Shown: one piece after another, positions 20,023-30,022 of the stretch
Numbering within the stretch: position 1 is the first letter of the stretch
Layout: the number at the start of each line of letters is the position of its first letter
Source of the DNA: Zasmidium citrigriseum
Lineage: Eukaryota > Ascomycota > Dothideomycetes > Mycosphaerellales > Mycosphaerellaceae
Length of the DNA: 64,000 nucleotides
Reading direction: 5' to 3'
NCBI GenBank assembly: GCA_002786025.1
Contig: NHNW01000021.1
Span: forward strand, 488,501-552,500
Translations under genes and position numbers: made by a program
Notes under the pieces: generated by a model
What the model was told of the DNA's origin: nothing
The model's database searches: none
What the model saw: only the letters and a program-made list of their open reading frames with translations

Positions 20023-22314
20023 TCAACCCGTCCCTTCCTCCCTCCTTAACCCAACCGGAAAATCCATCTCAACAGGCGGACCCCCCGTACAGAGCGCATG
20101 ATCTAAATGCAACATCAACCTCAAGAAGAGCCTCGGCCTTTTATATACCAAATTTCCCCAATCCACTTTCCCTTTTCCCTTCCCGTTCCCTCTTCCTCCT
20201 CCTTCCATCGAGCCTCTCCTCTGCTGCCAACTCTCCATACTCTCCAGAAATTCCTCGTCTTCTCCAGCATAGGCGATAATGTTGTTGAGTACGTCGACAC
20301 AGTAATCCGCCCCTTCGAAACGCTCTTGCTGGGATTTGAGGGTCCGGGTGAAGATGTCGAGTTTGCGGACTTCGACGGCTTCCATGGGGGAGGCTTGGGA
20401 GCGGGCGGCGGAGACGTTGATGGCTTGGAGGATTAGAGGGGGCGCTATGAGGGGGGTTGCGGAGATGGGGAGGTATTTGATCACGCGGACCTAAAAGATT
20501 AGTCAGATGTGCTGTATGTTTGAGGAGTGAGGGGTGGGATGGCTCACTTGCAGCAGTTCCTGCGTCCTTCTTGAAACGTCGCTGTTGGCGTGTTCGAGAG
20601 CTTCTCGGCAGTCTTCGATATCGAAGAGAGATCGAGACGCGGGAAACGATTCGTGTATGAGGACGAGGTAGACGTTCAGAGCAAATACTGCCGCGGCGTG
20701 GTAGATGAAGAGCATGTTGACGTAAAGGCAGAGGGCTTCTGGCGTGTCTTCTCCATCGAGGCTGACAGGAAATGGGAAGAGAGGGATCGTTTCGTCGTGC
20801 CAGATTTGCAGAGCCTCGAGAGCGCGTTGGACGGATTGGACGAGTGCGGGTAATTTGGCATCGGTGATGGACTCAACTCGGTCGTCTATGCCTTCGAGGG
20901 TATAGAGGATCTTGGTGGCTTTGGCAATGCATGGCATGGCTCGACACATGGCTCCTAGTAGCTGGACTACACGAAGTTGAGTCTCTGTGTGGTGTACTGG
21001 GGAGTTGCCCAGTTCCGAGAAGAAGTCATCTGCGCAGAGAATCTCATCCTTGCTATTCCATGGTGAGTCCGGTTCGAGGTGGACTTGCAACGACCGCCGT
21101 GTACCGAGTGATAAGATGCGGTCACGGAAAAGAACTCCCCACCAGATGCGCTTCAGCAGCTTCGCCCTGTCTGGATCTGTGCGTTCGAATCGGCGGTATG
21201 AATCGGCTCTGGCAATTTTTGCAAATCTGACGGCTTGTGTAAGCCACGAAGTGTTGACACGCAGTCTGGTGTAGGCGGGAGAATTGTATGTCAGGAGCAA
21301 GCAGGCTTGTGCAGAGGCGATCGGATCTTTCTCTGCGCCCATGTCGAACAATAGCTTGGCTTGCCGGTAGTGCGCGGTACGAGCCTCTCTTTTACTTGTG
21401 TATCCCAAGCGGGAGATGATGGTAGAGTCGACCTGGGCCATGCAAGCGAACATCATTGATCGTATGAGAAGCAGGGAATGGTCGCCAAGTTCGAATCTCT
21501 CGCCGTTCCAGCGGGCCCAGAATTTGTCTTCCACGACGATGGGCAAATTTGGGTGGACCCAGCGGAAGTAGATGAGCATCATTTCGTAGAGGACAGCATC
21601 TTGCGGAACGTCGAAGCAGCCTTGACTCTGGAGGTAAGCAGAATCATCAGGTCGAATGTCTGCTGAGTTGAGAGACCACAGGGCGGTATTGCCAGAGCTA
21701 GGCACCTCATCCAGCACTGCTACAGGCCGGTTATTCCCGGTAAAGGTGAAGATATCGTCGAGATCCGTGAGATGACTGAAATCGGTGATGGCAGAGGCTG
21801 GGTCAAAGGCGAAATTCATACCGTCCGTTGCATTCTGATTCCACCAGTCCACTGGCTGCATGCCTCTCGAGTGCGTCTCATCCGAGTTCGAGCCTGATGC
21901 ATAGGTGGTTGACCCGCTCTCTATTCGTTCCGGATGAGGCTTTGTAGAAACGGACTGAATAGGCGTGGCGGACACAAGCCGAGTAGCCGAGCTCTCCTCA
22001 TCGTCTGAAGGCGTGGCATCCTGCCTCTGGTTCTTCCGTCGTCGTATCACACACTGCTTGCCGTAGCTCTCACAATTCGCGCAAGGAATCCCAGAGTCCA
22101 GAACATTGCATCGAATTTTGCGGGAATGGCAATGCTCGCATACTTTCCTAGAGCGCTGGTGGTTGTACTTGCGCTTGATACCTGCACTGGAGCTTGCTGA
22201 TGGGCTTCCTTGTAACATTTTCCCGATCTGTGGTATGTTGAGTGGACGGAGTGTCGTCCATTGAATTGGCAGACACTGGTCGACCGATGACGTCTGAGCC
22301 GTTGAATTGTCCAT
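20023..22314 (-). CDS. Zn2Cys6 transcription factor
   Basis: Two exons, 22314-20548 and 20490-20023, are joined across a 57-bp intron (GTGAGC...TTTTAG, phase 0) and give 744 residues. The binuclear cluster is at Cys59, 62, 69, 78, 81 and 88 (CEHCHSRKIRCN...CANCESYGKQC), followed by a basic RRRKNQ segment. The middle contains a fungal-specific transcription factor domain (YFRWVHPNLPIVVEDKFW; LLLIRSMMFACMAQVD; RRIWWGVLFRDRILSLGTRRS). The C-terminal exon has an acidic/Gly-rich stretch (GGGRGNGKGKGK) and a conserved-looking helix. It is predicted to be nuclear. The upstream neighbour, the JMJD7-like gene, runs in the same direction and ends 110 bp before this start, so a regulatory link between the two is not implied. 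Targets unknown. Confidence 0.87.
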
Positions 22315-22424
22315 TTTGAAGATCTGCCTCTGCACCCCGCAGGCAGGATTCACTTAAAGGCAAGCCAATCAAAGCCACTCGGGAATAAGGTTGAGACGTG
22401 GACATAAATCCAGCTTTTTCAATA

Positions 22425-23685
22425 TCAAGTCGTCTTCGCAGTCGTTGTGTCAACCGAGCCATCTTCCATATTGATGGCGGGATACGGTACTGCCGTCAAC
22501 GTCGAATTGTAGACATCTCGAACGAACGCATTGGTCGACCAAAAGCTGCCGCTGAAGTCCATGTCGTACCTATAGAAGTCAGTACAATCAAAGATACATT
22601 TCAGACCAGATAGCTCACCAGTAGTTCACCGAGCACGCAAAGCCCTCGTCTCCGTTCCCTTGCGCGACTTTGTGATACCACATGGCTGGAAGATACATTA
22701 TGTCGCCTTCGTTGAGGGTGACTCTCAAAGGCTTTGAAAGTTTGGAGTAGACAGTGGCTCGTGTCTTTGGCTGGTCTGGGTCCCATAGCGGTACTGGTAT
22801 TTGCCCGATGTCTTGGTTTATCTGAACGTCGAGTTCCTCGCTGCCGCTTTTCCTTGGGTGATATCGAGCGAACGAGATGGGTGTCTCGTTAACGCAAGGC
22901 ATTTCGATGGGCGGCAACAGAGTGAAGTGCTTCTGGCCGCGAACTTGGACATAGATGTTCTCGTAGTTGTCCTTGTGGAGAGAGGTGACCGATCGTTCGT
23001 TGCCCAGCCAGAAGTTCACGGCGTCTGGATCCTGTCCGAGTGCCTCCGTAGCAAAGGCGACATGACTTGGCACATCCTTCGCAAGGCTGGCGTATTCCAC
23101 TGGCAGGTTACCATTTTCTAGAAATCGTCATTAGCTTTTGCCCTTCGCAAGAGATGCTTGAAATACGACATGTGTAACGCACGTGTCTGAGCATATCGGA
23201 CATTCCGAGCCCTAGATGCATCTCGTGTCGAGTCATCCTGCACATAGTCGAGAAAATCCTCAAACGCCTCCGTCACCTCATACGGCTCGACGAACAGCAA
23301 TCTGCCGTGGTGATCCGCGACTACGGCATCGGCATTACTAGGATGACAGACGCTTGTTCAGTAAACTCGATGCGTGGATAAGAACGATCCGGACGTATGA
23401 AAATACCGAAAGTCCTTCTGTCTTTCGAATTGTGCTCACCTACCCATGCGGCGTGACGGCGACCTTGACGGCTTGGCCTTTCATCATTTCACGCAGGTAT
23501 TTTGCGTCCCATTTCCTCACGGCGTCCCAATGTTTGGCGGCCTTCCGGACGACGAAGGGTCGGTTCTTGCTGACATAGCGCATGAACTCGAGCGCGGAGG
23601 GTTCCGCAGCCAGTTCGTCGATGACTGATGCATTGAGCTCGTGATAGGATTCGATTAGAGTGACGATGGAGTGAGAGTGGTCCAT
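22425..23685 (-). CDS. JMJD7: JMJD7-type JmjC hydroxylase (cupin_8)
   Basis: Four exons, 23685-23444, 23337-23183, 23117-22619 and 22569-22425, give 346 residues. The order of conserved blocks matches animal JMJD7: NRPFVVRKAAKHWDA, VAVTPHGNADAV, NLPVEYASL, HVAFATEALGQDPDAVNFWLG, SLHKDNYENIYVQVRGQKHF, LPAMWYHKVAQ and SVNYWYDMDF. The Fe(II) ligands are His180, Asp182 and His281, close to the numbering of the human enzyme (H178, D180, H277). Human JMJD7 is a 2-oxoglutarate-dependent (3S)-lysyl hydroxylase of TRAFAC GTPases DRG1/2. The fungal substrate may be the DRG homologue, which is inference from family. Predicted cytosolic or nuclear. All introns are short with canonical ends; two of the donors (GTAGGT, GTGCGT) are less common. 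Confidence 0.92.
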
Positions 23686-24346
23686 CTCGGGGCAACCAGC
23701 ATCCGACTGAGACGGAATTTGCCAGGAGCACGTCGCGTCGCACGACCAAGAAATAGGGCAATGTTGCCAGGCTGGTCCGAAAGCGAAGAGTCTGATGAGT
23801 CAACGGACGAGGGCAAACCTGGTCAAATACCGCGGAGTCCGTGTTGGATGCTTGTTGATGAGTTGGAAAAAGCGGTAGAACGAAAAAGATGAAGAACTTC
23901 CAAGGTTGTCGGAGGCTAGCAGGCCCCGATATGCCGTTAGTCAATCTGATTAAGAGCAGCTAAATCAACGCCAAGCAGGCCAGAAAGGGGCCAGAGGCGC
24001 GAGAGGTCGGAAATAGAAGAAAAGCGACTCAAGGCAAAGGATTGCGCGCGAGTTCAGCAACGCGCGCGCCTGGCGATCGGCAGCACATGCTGGCATGCGT
24101 CGGGTAGGGCCAAATCAATTCCACAATCAATTCCATCATCAAATGCGCAGACGGCGTGCGTCACAGCCAAAAGTGTATTCACTCACCCCGGCTGCCTCCC
24201 CAAACCTAGGTCTTCAACGAGCACAGATATACAGGGAGGCATCGGCCCAGGTGGTATCACTTTGCCGATGCCAGTCCTGCTGAACACATGGCGCGTAGGA
24301 TCCCGATTATGATGTCCTGAAAGTCTCGTCCTCCTCGTCGTCCACG
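23686..24346. other. Bidirectional promoter region
   Basis: 660 bp separate the divergent JMJD7-like and F-box genes. The middle is CpG-rich, with GCGCGCGAGTTC and ACGCGCGCGCC runs around 24045-24070. No coding segment was recognised. Confidence 0.5.
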
Positions 24347-26119
24347 ATGCTGGGAAAACGCTCCCACGCCGCCTTCGCCATGGAGGCCTCGCCCTCCACC
24401 ACCTCCAGCGCCTCCGAACTGATGAACCAGGCGCCGACGAATGCTCTGCGCGAGATCCCAAGATTCGTGCAGTACACCTCCGCCGCGCCCAACTCCGCGC
24501 CGCAGGACCTCGCGCCAAGGGCGACGACTCTGCCGCTCAATCTCATCGCCCTGATCGTGTCGTACCTGGACGATATAGGGGACATTGCGCGGGTCACGAG
24601 GACGTCAAGACTGCTGTATTACATGACCCTGCCGCAGCTCTATGAGAGAGTTGCGCTGCATTCATATGGAGACATTCGCTATGTCAATGGAAAACCAGAG
24701 GGCTTTGGAAGTGGGAGCCCATTCATGATGGCGCTGAATGGGCTCGTGACCAAAGCGCATGGCTCATTGGTGAAGCATTTCCGCGTATGGGGAGAGTGGA
24801 AAGAGCTGGGGATAGACGATTTCGCGAAAGGGAGGGTGCCGGACAATTCCATGATGCTGAACATCCTCTTGCGCGCGGCCATGGACAAGATGAGCAAGCT
24901 GGAGTCGTTTTGCTGGGAACTGAATTGCAAGCCGCTCAAGACTCTGTACCAAGGTCTAGGAGCGCACAATCACCTCACCACATTCACCTTGCGATTCCCA
25001 TCCACCAGAGTCCCGCGACCATCCGTCCTCATCCCCCCAATGGCCAATTTGCGCGTCTTCAAAGCCTTGGACATTGATCCCATGTGCTATCCGGACGACA
25101 TCAGCATGCTCATGCTGCACTCCAAGAAACTCGTCGACGTCCGTCTACATTTCTCCCCGCGCATGCGACAGGAAGCGGAATCCATCATGAACCTCAACAT
25201 GTTCTTCGGCCGCTGCCACAAAGCCGGTTACAAGATGAAACTCTCTCACTTTGCCTTGCAAAACTTCTTCGGACCGAACGTGTTGGGCATGGAGCAGATC
25301 TTCGACGTCGATTACTGCCATAGCGTCACCTTCCTAGACACCTTCGGCGGCAACGACCCTCGCACAATCTTCGTAGACGATACTTGGAAGAATGTTCCTC
25401 TGGATGTCTTCACCAAATTCAAAAACGTCCGATGTAATGAAGTTGCTCCTCAGCATCTCGACATCATGCGAGGCGCAGTTGCGAAAATGGAGCGCTTCTA
25501 CATCGTCAACGAACGCCGTGGCAAGACAGGGTACACACCGCCAGACGCCGCCGCTCCCAGTCCTCTGACTCCCAACGGCGAAGCACATATGGACTCCGAT
25601 GCGATAGCCCTGGGACCCGATTACCTCTACACCCTCACGCGATACCACGGTGAGAGTCTCAAGCATATATTGCTCTCTGACCACTGGTGGCTCTCCAATG
25701 ATGATGTGGTGGACATCGTCCGCTACTGCCCCAATCTCGAACAACTCGGCATCGCGATCAATACCGCGGACCACAATATCATGCGTTTGATGATGCCGTT
25801 CCTCCCAAAGATTCAAGCGATCCGCGTTCTGCACAATGAACATCTTGTGCAGCATCTGCGGACTATGTCACACGAGGAGAGGATGTGGCAGATGGGCTAC
25901 GAGCTCGGCCAACGACCTCATCAGAATCTCAAGTTGATTGGTCTGGGTGACAATTACTACAAACCGGGCAAGATTGTTGAAGTCTTGCGTGAGGATGGCA
26001 CGGTGGAGATGAGGAGGGAGATGTCCATGGTGGGCAAAGAGGAGGCGATGAAGTTTGAGATTTGGCGATTGGATTGCCTTGATATCAGTGCCGACCCGGT
26101 CAGTTCTTGGATTCCTTGA
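24347..26119 (+). CDS. F-box protein with leucine-rich-repeat-like body
   Basis: A single exon encodes 590 residues. An F-box-like segment lies at about residues 60-105 (LPLNLIALIVSYLDDIGDIARVTRTSRLLYYMTLPQLYERV). The body has LRR-like elements, for example LESFCWELNCKPLKTLYQGL, LRVFKALDID, LVDVRLHFSP, CPNLEQLGIAIN and LPKIQAIRVLHNE. Such proteins usually connect substrates to an SCF ubiquitin ligase through Skp1; the substrate is unknown here. The ATG chosen is the first in frame; a second at residue 12 is possible. The stop is only 29 bp from the stop of the convergent amidohydrolase gene, so the two transcripts probably overlap in their 3' UTRs. Confidence 0.85.
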   Translation: MLGKRSHAAFAMEASPSTTSSASELMNQAPTNALREIPRFVQYTSAAPNSAPQDLAPRATTLPLNLIALIVSYLDDIGDIARVTRTSRLLYYMTLPQLYERVALHSYGDIRYVNGKPEGFGSGSPFMMALNGLVTKAHGSLVKHFRVWGEWKELGIDDFAKGRVPDNSMMLNILLRAAMDKMSKLESFCWELNCKPLKTLYQGLGAHNHLTTFTLRFPSTRVPRPSVLIPPMANLRVFKALDIDPMCYPDDISMLMLHSKKLVDVRLHFSPRMRQEAESIMNLNMFFGRCHKAGYKMKLSHFALQNFFGPNVLGMEQIFDVDYCHSVTFLDTFGGNDPRTIFVDDTWKNVPLDVFTKFKNVRCNEVAPQHLDIMRGAVAKMERFYIVNERRGKTGYTPPDAAAPSPLTPNGEAHMDSDAIALGPDYLYTLTRYHGESLKHILLSDHWWLSNDDVVDIVRYCPNLEQLGIAINTADHNIMRLMMPFLPKIQAIRVLHNEHLVQHLRTMSHEERMWQMGYELGQRPHQNLKLIGLGDNYYKPGKIVEVLREDGTVEMRREMSMVGKEEAMKFEIWRLDCLDISADPVSSWIP

Positions 26120-26148
26120 TAGGAGTACGGCGAAGAACTTGGATATCT

Positions 26149-27681
26149 CTACTCAATCATCGTCGGACCCTCCATATCGACCCTGAGCTTCGACCATTGG
26201 CTATGCAGGACCTTGCCATCTTTAATCACAGCGAGCAAATGCTTGTCCGGCCGATCGAAAACCTCGATATCCTCCAACGGATTTGCGTTCAGGATCAACA
26301 TATCCGCGACATACCCTTCCTTGATTCGGCCGAGTTTATCATCCTGTCTCAGCATTCTCGCGGCATTGACCGTGGCACTCTGCAAGACTTTGAGAGCACT
26401 CAGACCGGCTTTCCTACGGAGAGCAAACTCGCCAGTCTGCTTGATCTGCAGAGGACCGAGAAGATCCGTGCCGTAGCACATGGTCACGCCAGCTGCATCG
26501 GCGATTTGGATACTTCTCAGCCCGGCGTCGAGGACTTGGAGGTTCTTGGCCGCTATCGAAGGAGGCAGGAAGGTGCCGAATTCTTTTGATGCCATGGTCT
26601 GGTATGTCACCAACGTCGGCGTGAGGAAGGCGCCCTTTTCGGCCATGAGTTTTGCGGTCGGCTCGTCGATGAGGTTGCCGTGTTCGATTCCCAGAACGCC
26701 GTTCTCGACTGCGTTGCGAATTGCGGCCGGCGTGTAGGCGTGTGCTGTTACCCAAGTTCCAGAATCGGAGGCGACTTTCGTGAAGGCTTGGATTTCGGCC
26801 GGTGTGTATTGGAGGTTTGTCAGTTTGTCTGTGGGCGAGACGACACCGCCGGAGACCTACAATCCCAACAATCAGCGACCGCCCGAAGAACGATGACACG
26901 AACAACATACCATAATCTTAATAAAATCGGCGCCCTGCCTCAACTCCTCCCTGGCCGCATGCAAACACTGCTCAACCCCATCGGCAATCCGTCCCAGCCC
27001 ATGCGTATTCCCGCCACAACACGCATACTCATCATCCTTCGACCCTCGTAAATCCCCATGCCCGCCTGTCTGCGAAATCCCATGGCCAGAAGTAAAAAGC
27101 CTAGGACCCGGATACAGACCCTCCGCGAGCGCTTCCTTAACCGCCAACCCAGCGCCGCCGCAATCTCGAATACTCGTGAACCCGCGCTTGAGCATCTGAT
27201 GCGCGAGGTACGGTTGGCGGAGTAAGGACGTGTTGGGGTCCTGGTTCATGGTCGCGGTGAGGCCATCTTCACCTGGTGGCGTGGCGAGGTGCACGTGGCA
27301 GTCTATTAGACCGGGGACTACGAATTTGCCGTCGAGGTTTATGATTGTGATTTCTTGGTTTTGGGTCCAGGAGAGGACTTCGTCGCCGGGTGAGGGCTGG
27401 GAGGAGAGTTTTGTCATGCGGTGGATTGCGCCGTTGTGGATGTCGATTGTTACGTGGGTGTGGAGGGTGCCGTCTTTGGGGTCTATTTGAAGGGGGCAAT
27501 GTTAGCATGTACGATCTATGTAATGGATATACTTTTCTGTTGTAAAATAACTGGCATATTTGGGAAGAATCGATCCATGGATGCATTGGGAAAGAGCTTA
27601 CTCACCTATCAACGTCGCATCGACCAGTCGATACCGCTTCTTCGGCGCCGAAGTCCATGGTTTCAATGATGGAGTTGCCAT
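26149..27681 (-). CDS. Metal-dependent amidohydrolase (imidazolonepropionase-like / prolidase-like)
   Basis: Three exons, 27681-27606, 27482-26911 and 26856-26149, give 451 residues. Amidohydrolase superfamily motifs are seen in order: the beta-sandwich start and VVPGLIDCHVHLATP (HxH metal ligands), a GFTSIRDCGG strand, ADFIKIMVSGGVVSP (probable carbamylated Lys), VTAHAYTPAAIRNAV and GIEHGNLID (His ligands), and MCYGTDLLGP (catalytic Asp). The C-terminal sandwich ends GRIKEGYVADMLILNANPLEDI. The protein belongs to the COG1228-type group that hydrolyses N-acyl amino acids, dipeptides or organophosphates; the exact substrate is unknown. There is no signal peptide. The neighbours on the right, an ornithine-cyclodeaminase-like enzyme and an allantoate-permease-type transporter, suggest a shared catabolic role for a small nitrogen compound (inference). 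Confidence 0.9.
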
Positions 27682-27889
27682 GTCGCTTGCCCCGGATTGA
27701 TGGCCTGTCAGTTCGTCCACCAAGGTGTCGTGTTCCTGCACAGGTGGCGTTTGCGGTGGCAGCTCTGTCATGGCGGGACGTCGGGCGAGGAAGCTTCAAT
27801 GGTGAGTTCTTGGCGAGGTGGTGGTCAGAGCTTCGAGGGTAGACTTCACTTTCCAACGGCGAGGTTGCTTCTGGCTTCTCAGCTTCCAA

Positions 27890-28130
27890 TCGACTACTTC
27901 TTGGTATGTTCTTCTTGTATCGGGATAGCAAATAGAGACTAAATGAAGAAGTGTGTCCGGCTAACATCGGCACTCATTTTCCCGGCATCGGCGAAGAACA
28001 TGGCGCACGGCGAAGAGTTGGCCGCTGTGGTGCTGATCGCTGCCCTATCTCAAGTGATTCGCAGCGGGAAGAGAACGATGAAAAGATGTGTTTCCGTGAG
28101 CTTCAAGGAAGAAGAGCAGCGATCTTTCGT
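27890..28130 (+). repeat. Imperfect dispersed duplication, copy A
   Basis: Similar to about 29745-29965 on the same strand, about 1.85 kb away. The best-matching core, 28006-28027, is an exact 22-nt match to 29855-29876 and contains CGAAGAGTTGGCCGCTG. It is followed in both copies by GTGCTGATC and CCCTATCT, then by GTGTTTC(C)GTGA further on. Upstream similarity is weaker (GTATG-TCGTCTTGT, TTTCCCG-C-TCGGCGAAG). Boundaries are estimated by eye. Confidence 0.6.
27957..27971 (+). promoter_or_regulatory. Candidate regulator site CGG-N7-CGG, copy A
   Basis: CCGGCTAACATCGGC. The same motif with two substitutions in the spacer occurs at 29629-29643. A direct repeat of CGG triplets with fixed spacing is the usual form of Zn2Cys6 binding sites. 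It lies about 280 bp upstream of the amidohydrolase start. Confidence 0.45.
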
Positions 28131-28191
28131 TGTTGGTCGGTTCATTGAGAAATGCCTCGCGAGATGCTAGTGGAGGACCATCCTATTGATG

Positions 28192-29283
28192 CTATAGGCT
28201 AGGTACTACCATACCCATATCCGTAGCCTGGGCATTGCTCAATATAGCTTCGCCAATAGCAAGATCCGTGAGGCTAACCCCAACACTTTTGTATACCACG
28301 AGACCCATGCTCAGCCATTCATCCAGCCTCGATCTTCGATCCCCAGGTAATTCAGTGTCGCTGTGCATCTGAATCACTTCTCCGAGCTCATAGACCTCCT
28401 CGGCTCCTAGACCAGATCTTTGCCCTTCGCCGGTGTGATGTTGAAAAGCTTTACGATCATCTACAAGGACCCGAGCCTCGTCAGACTCGCTTGCTACTCG
28501 CTTGAGTAATTCCGGATCGAGCTCGATCATCTGCGGCTGCCATGAGCCGATGGCGGAGATGAATGGCATACGGCTTCTGGATTCAAGTTTCAGTGAACCG
28601 ATGCGGAAGAGGATCTCTTGCGAAGGGACCGTGCAGAAAACCACGTCCGCCTCCGCTAGCCTAGCATCCACGGCGTCCGTATCAGCGGCATCACAGATGA
28701 CCATCTTCGCCGCAGAATGCCAATGCAGATCATTCTCCTCCTGAATCCGTTTAATCATCTCCATGCTGCGTTCAGCCGTCCGATTCACCACAGTCACAGA
28801 CCTAATCTCATCCCCTCTTAAAGCCAGCGCAATCCGAACATGATACAGCGCCTGCTTGCCAGCTCCAAACACCACCACATTCTCAACATGCTTCCGCCAG
28901 CTCCAGGGCACAATAGCGCTCAACGCAGTACGAAACCCCGTCACCTCCTCAGCTCCAATGAGCCCAACCGGAATCCCACTATTATTGCATATCATCAACA
29001 CCCCGTGTAGTGGTGGACGGCGGCCTGTTTCCGGGTCCGGCGCTGGATCGACAATGATTTTGGTCCCCACGGCTGAGGGTGATGTGAAGGCGCGGAAGAG
29101 GACTTTTTGCCCGGTGGGCCGGTTGATGATGCCGGCTTCGGGTTGAAATTTCCCCTCGTCGCCGACGGAGAACTGGCGCAAAGCTTCTTGGATGGTATCT
29201 TGCATCTTTTTGATGGAGCTGGCAGGCAGTGCGACGAGCATTTGTCGAACGGCTTCGTCGCTAAGGATTCGAAAGCCGGTCAT
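28192..29283 (-). CDS. Ornithine cyclodeaminase / mu-crystallin family protein
   Basis: A single exon encodes 363 residues from the ATG at 29283; the frame is open further upstream but without an ATG. Family features are LSDEAVRQML at the N-terminus, GTKIIVDPAPD, GVLMICNNSGIPVGLIGAEEVTGFRTALSA, the Rossmann segment VVVFGAGKQALYHVRIAL, SVTVVNRT, ADVVFCTVPS and the C-terminal SLTDLAIGEAIL. Members include NAD-dependent ornithine cyclodeaminase, alanine dehydrogenase, ketimine (mu-crystallin) and pyrroline-2-carboxylate reductases; sequence alone does not choose between them. Cytosolic. Placed between an amidohydrolase and a small-nitrogen-compound transporter, it could process an amino acid or cyclic imine released by the amidohydrolase (inference). 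Confidence 0.88.
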   Translation of the reverse strand: MTGFRILSDEAVRQMLVALPASSIKKMQDTIQEALRQFSVGDEGKFQPEAGIINRPTGQKVLFRAFTSPSAVGTKIIVDPAPDPETGRRPPLHGVLMICNNSGIPVGLIGAEEVTGFRTALSAIVPWSWRKHVENVVVFGAGKQALYHVRIALALRGDEIRSVTVVNRTAERSMEMIKRIQEENDLHWHSAAKMVICDAADTDAVDARLAEADVVFCTVPSQEILFRIGSLKLESRSRMPFISAIGSWQPQMIELDPELLKRVASESDEARVLVDDRKAFQHHTGEGQRSGLGAEEVYELGEVIQMHSDTELPGDRRSRLDEWLSMGLVVYKSVGVSLTDLAIGEAILSNAQATDMGMVVPSL

Positions 29284-29628
29284 CCTGGTAGACGCTGGAC
29301 AGGTGTTCAACTTGTAGCGCACAACTCGATTATAGTATATTCAAATGGCGAGTGTCGGTGGAGTGATGTGAAAGTTCAAGACGAGATGTCGAAACGAACG
29401 AGGACTTGTATATAGCCCAACGTACCGGGAAGGCTCCCGAGGTCTCTTCTTTGTATAGTACACCGTAGTATCAAAGCTCAAAGTGACAATATGGTCAGAT
29501 GTTTGCCAGAGAGTAATACGTTGAGTCAAAAATACGCTGTAACATTGTTGTAGCTTTAGCTGTCTCGCTCCTGCTTTCCATGTACTAGATTCAAGTCTGC
29601 CTTCTAAAAGGGCAGCGACTTGTTCTAC

Positions 29629-29643
29629 CCGGCTAATGTCGGC
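29629..29643 (+). promoter_or_regulatory. Candidate regulator site CGG-N7-CGG, copy B
   Basis: CCGGCTAATGTCGGC, identical to the site at 27957-27971 except for two spacer bases. It lies between the divergent starts of the cyclodeaminase-like gene (29283) and the permease gene (30023), a position from which one regulator could control both. Confidence 0.45.
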
Positions 29644-29744
29644 TGACTGTTTCCGACTGGCCCCGACGAAACGGCCGCCGCAGCTGCGTCCGGCGGCCTT
29701 TGCTTTCCAACAGCAACATCTCTTCATCTCCTTTCTACTGTCTT

Positions 29745-29965
29745 CATCTCCAGGACTATCGTATGCTCGTCTTGTTATTGAATCTCGAAAGATCAGAATC
29801 GAGACTCGAAATGCTGATGATATTGGCTCTGACTTTCCCGTCGGCGGCGAAGCACACGGCGAAGAGTTGGCCGCTGCGGTATCATGGTGCTGATCATTGC
29901 CCTATCTTAGGCAGCGCAGGAAAGGTGAGGAGCAGATGCGATGGCGATTGTGTTTCGTGAAATTT
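29745..29965 (+). repeat. Imperfect dispersed duplication, copy B
   Basis: Counterpart of the segment at about 27890-28130. The strongest match is 29855-29876. The copy ends about 60 bp before the permease start, so it may form part of that gene's core promoter or 5' UTR. An 11-bp insertion (GTATCATG region near 29880) separates it from copy A. Confidence 0.6.
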
Positions 29966-30022
29966 TGGGAGAGATAAGTTCTACTCTATCTTCTTTGCTT
30001 CCTTTGGCATGCGATTTTTCTC

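Larger units (their letters stand above)
27682..28191. other. Intergenic with regulatory-looking sequence
   Basis: Upstream of the amidohydrolase and downstream of the cyclodeaminase-like gene. It carries a segment (about 27890-28130) imperfectly duplicated at about 29745-29965 in the promoter of the transporter gene, and a CGG-N7-CGG motif; both are listed separately. No gene was recognised. Confidence 0.55.
29284..30022. other. Bidirectional promoter with duplicated segment
   Basis: About 740 bp between the divergent cyclodeaminase-like gene and the transporter gene. It includes CGG-N7-CGG at 29629-29643 and the second copy of the dispersed duplication at about 29745-29965. No gene was recognised. 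Confidence 0.55.
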
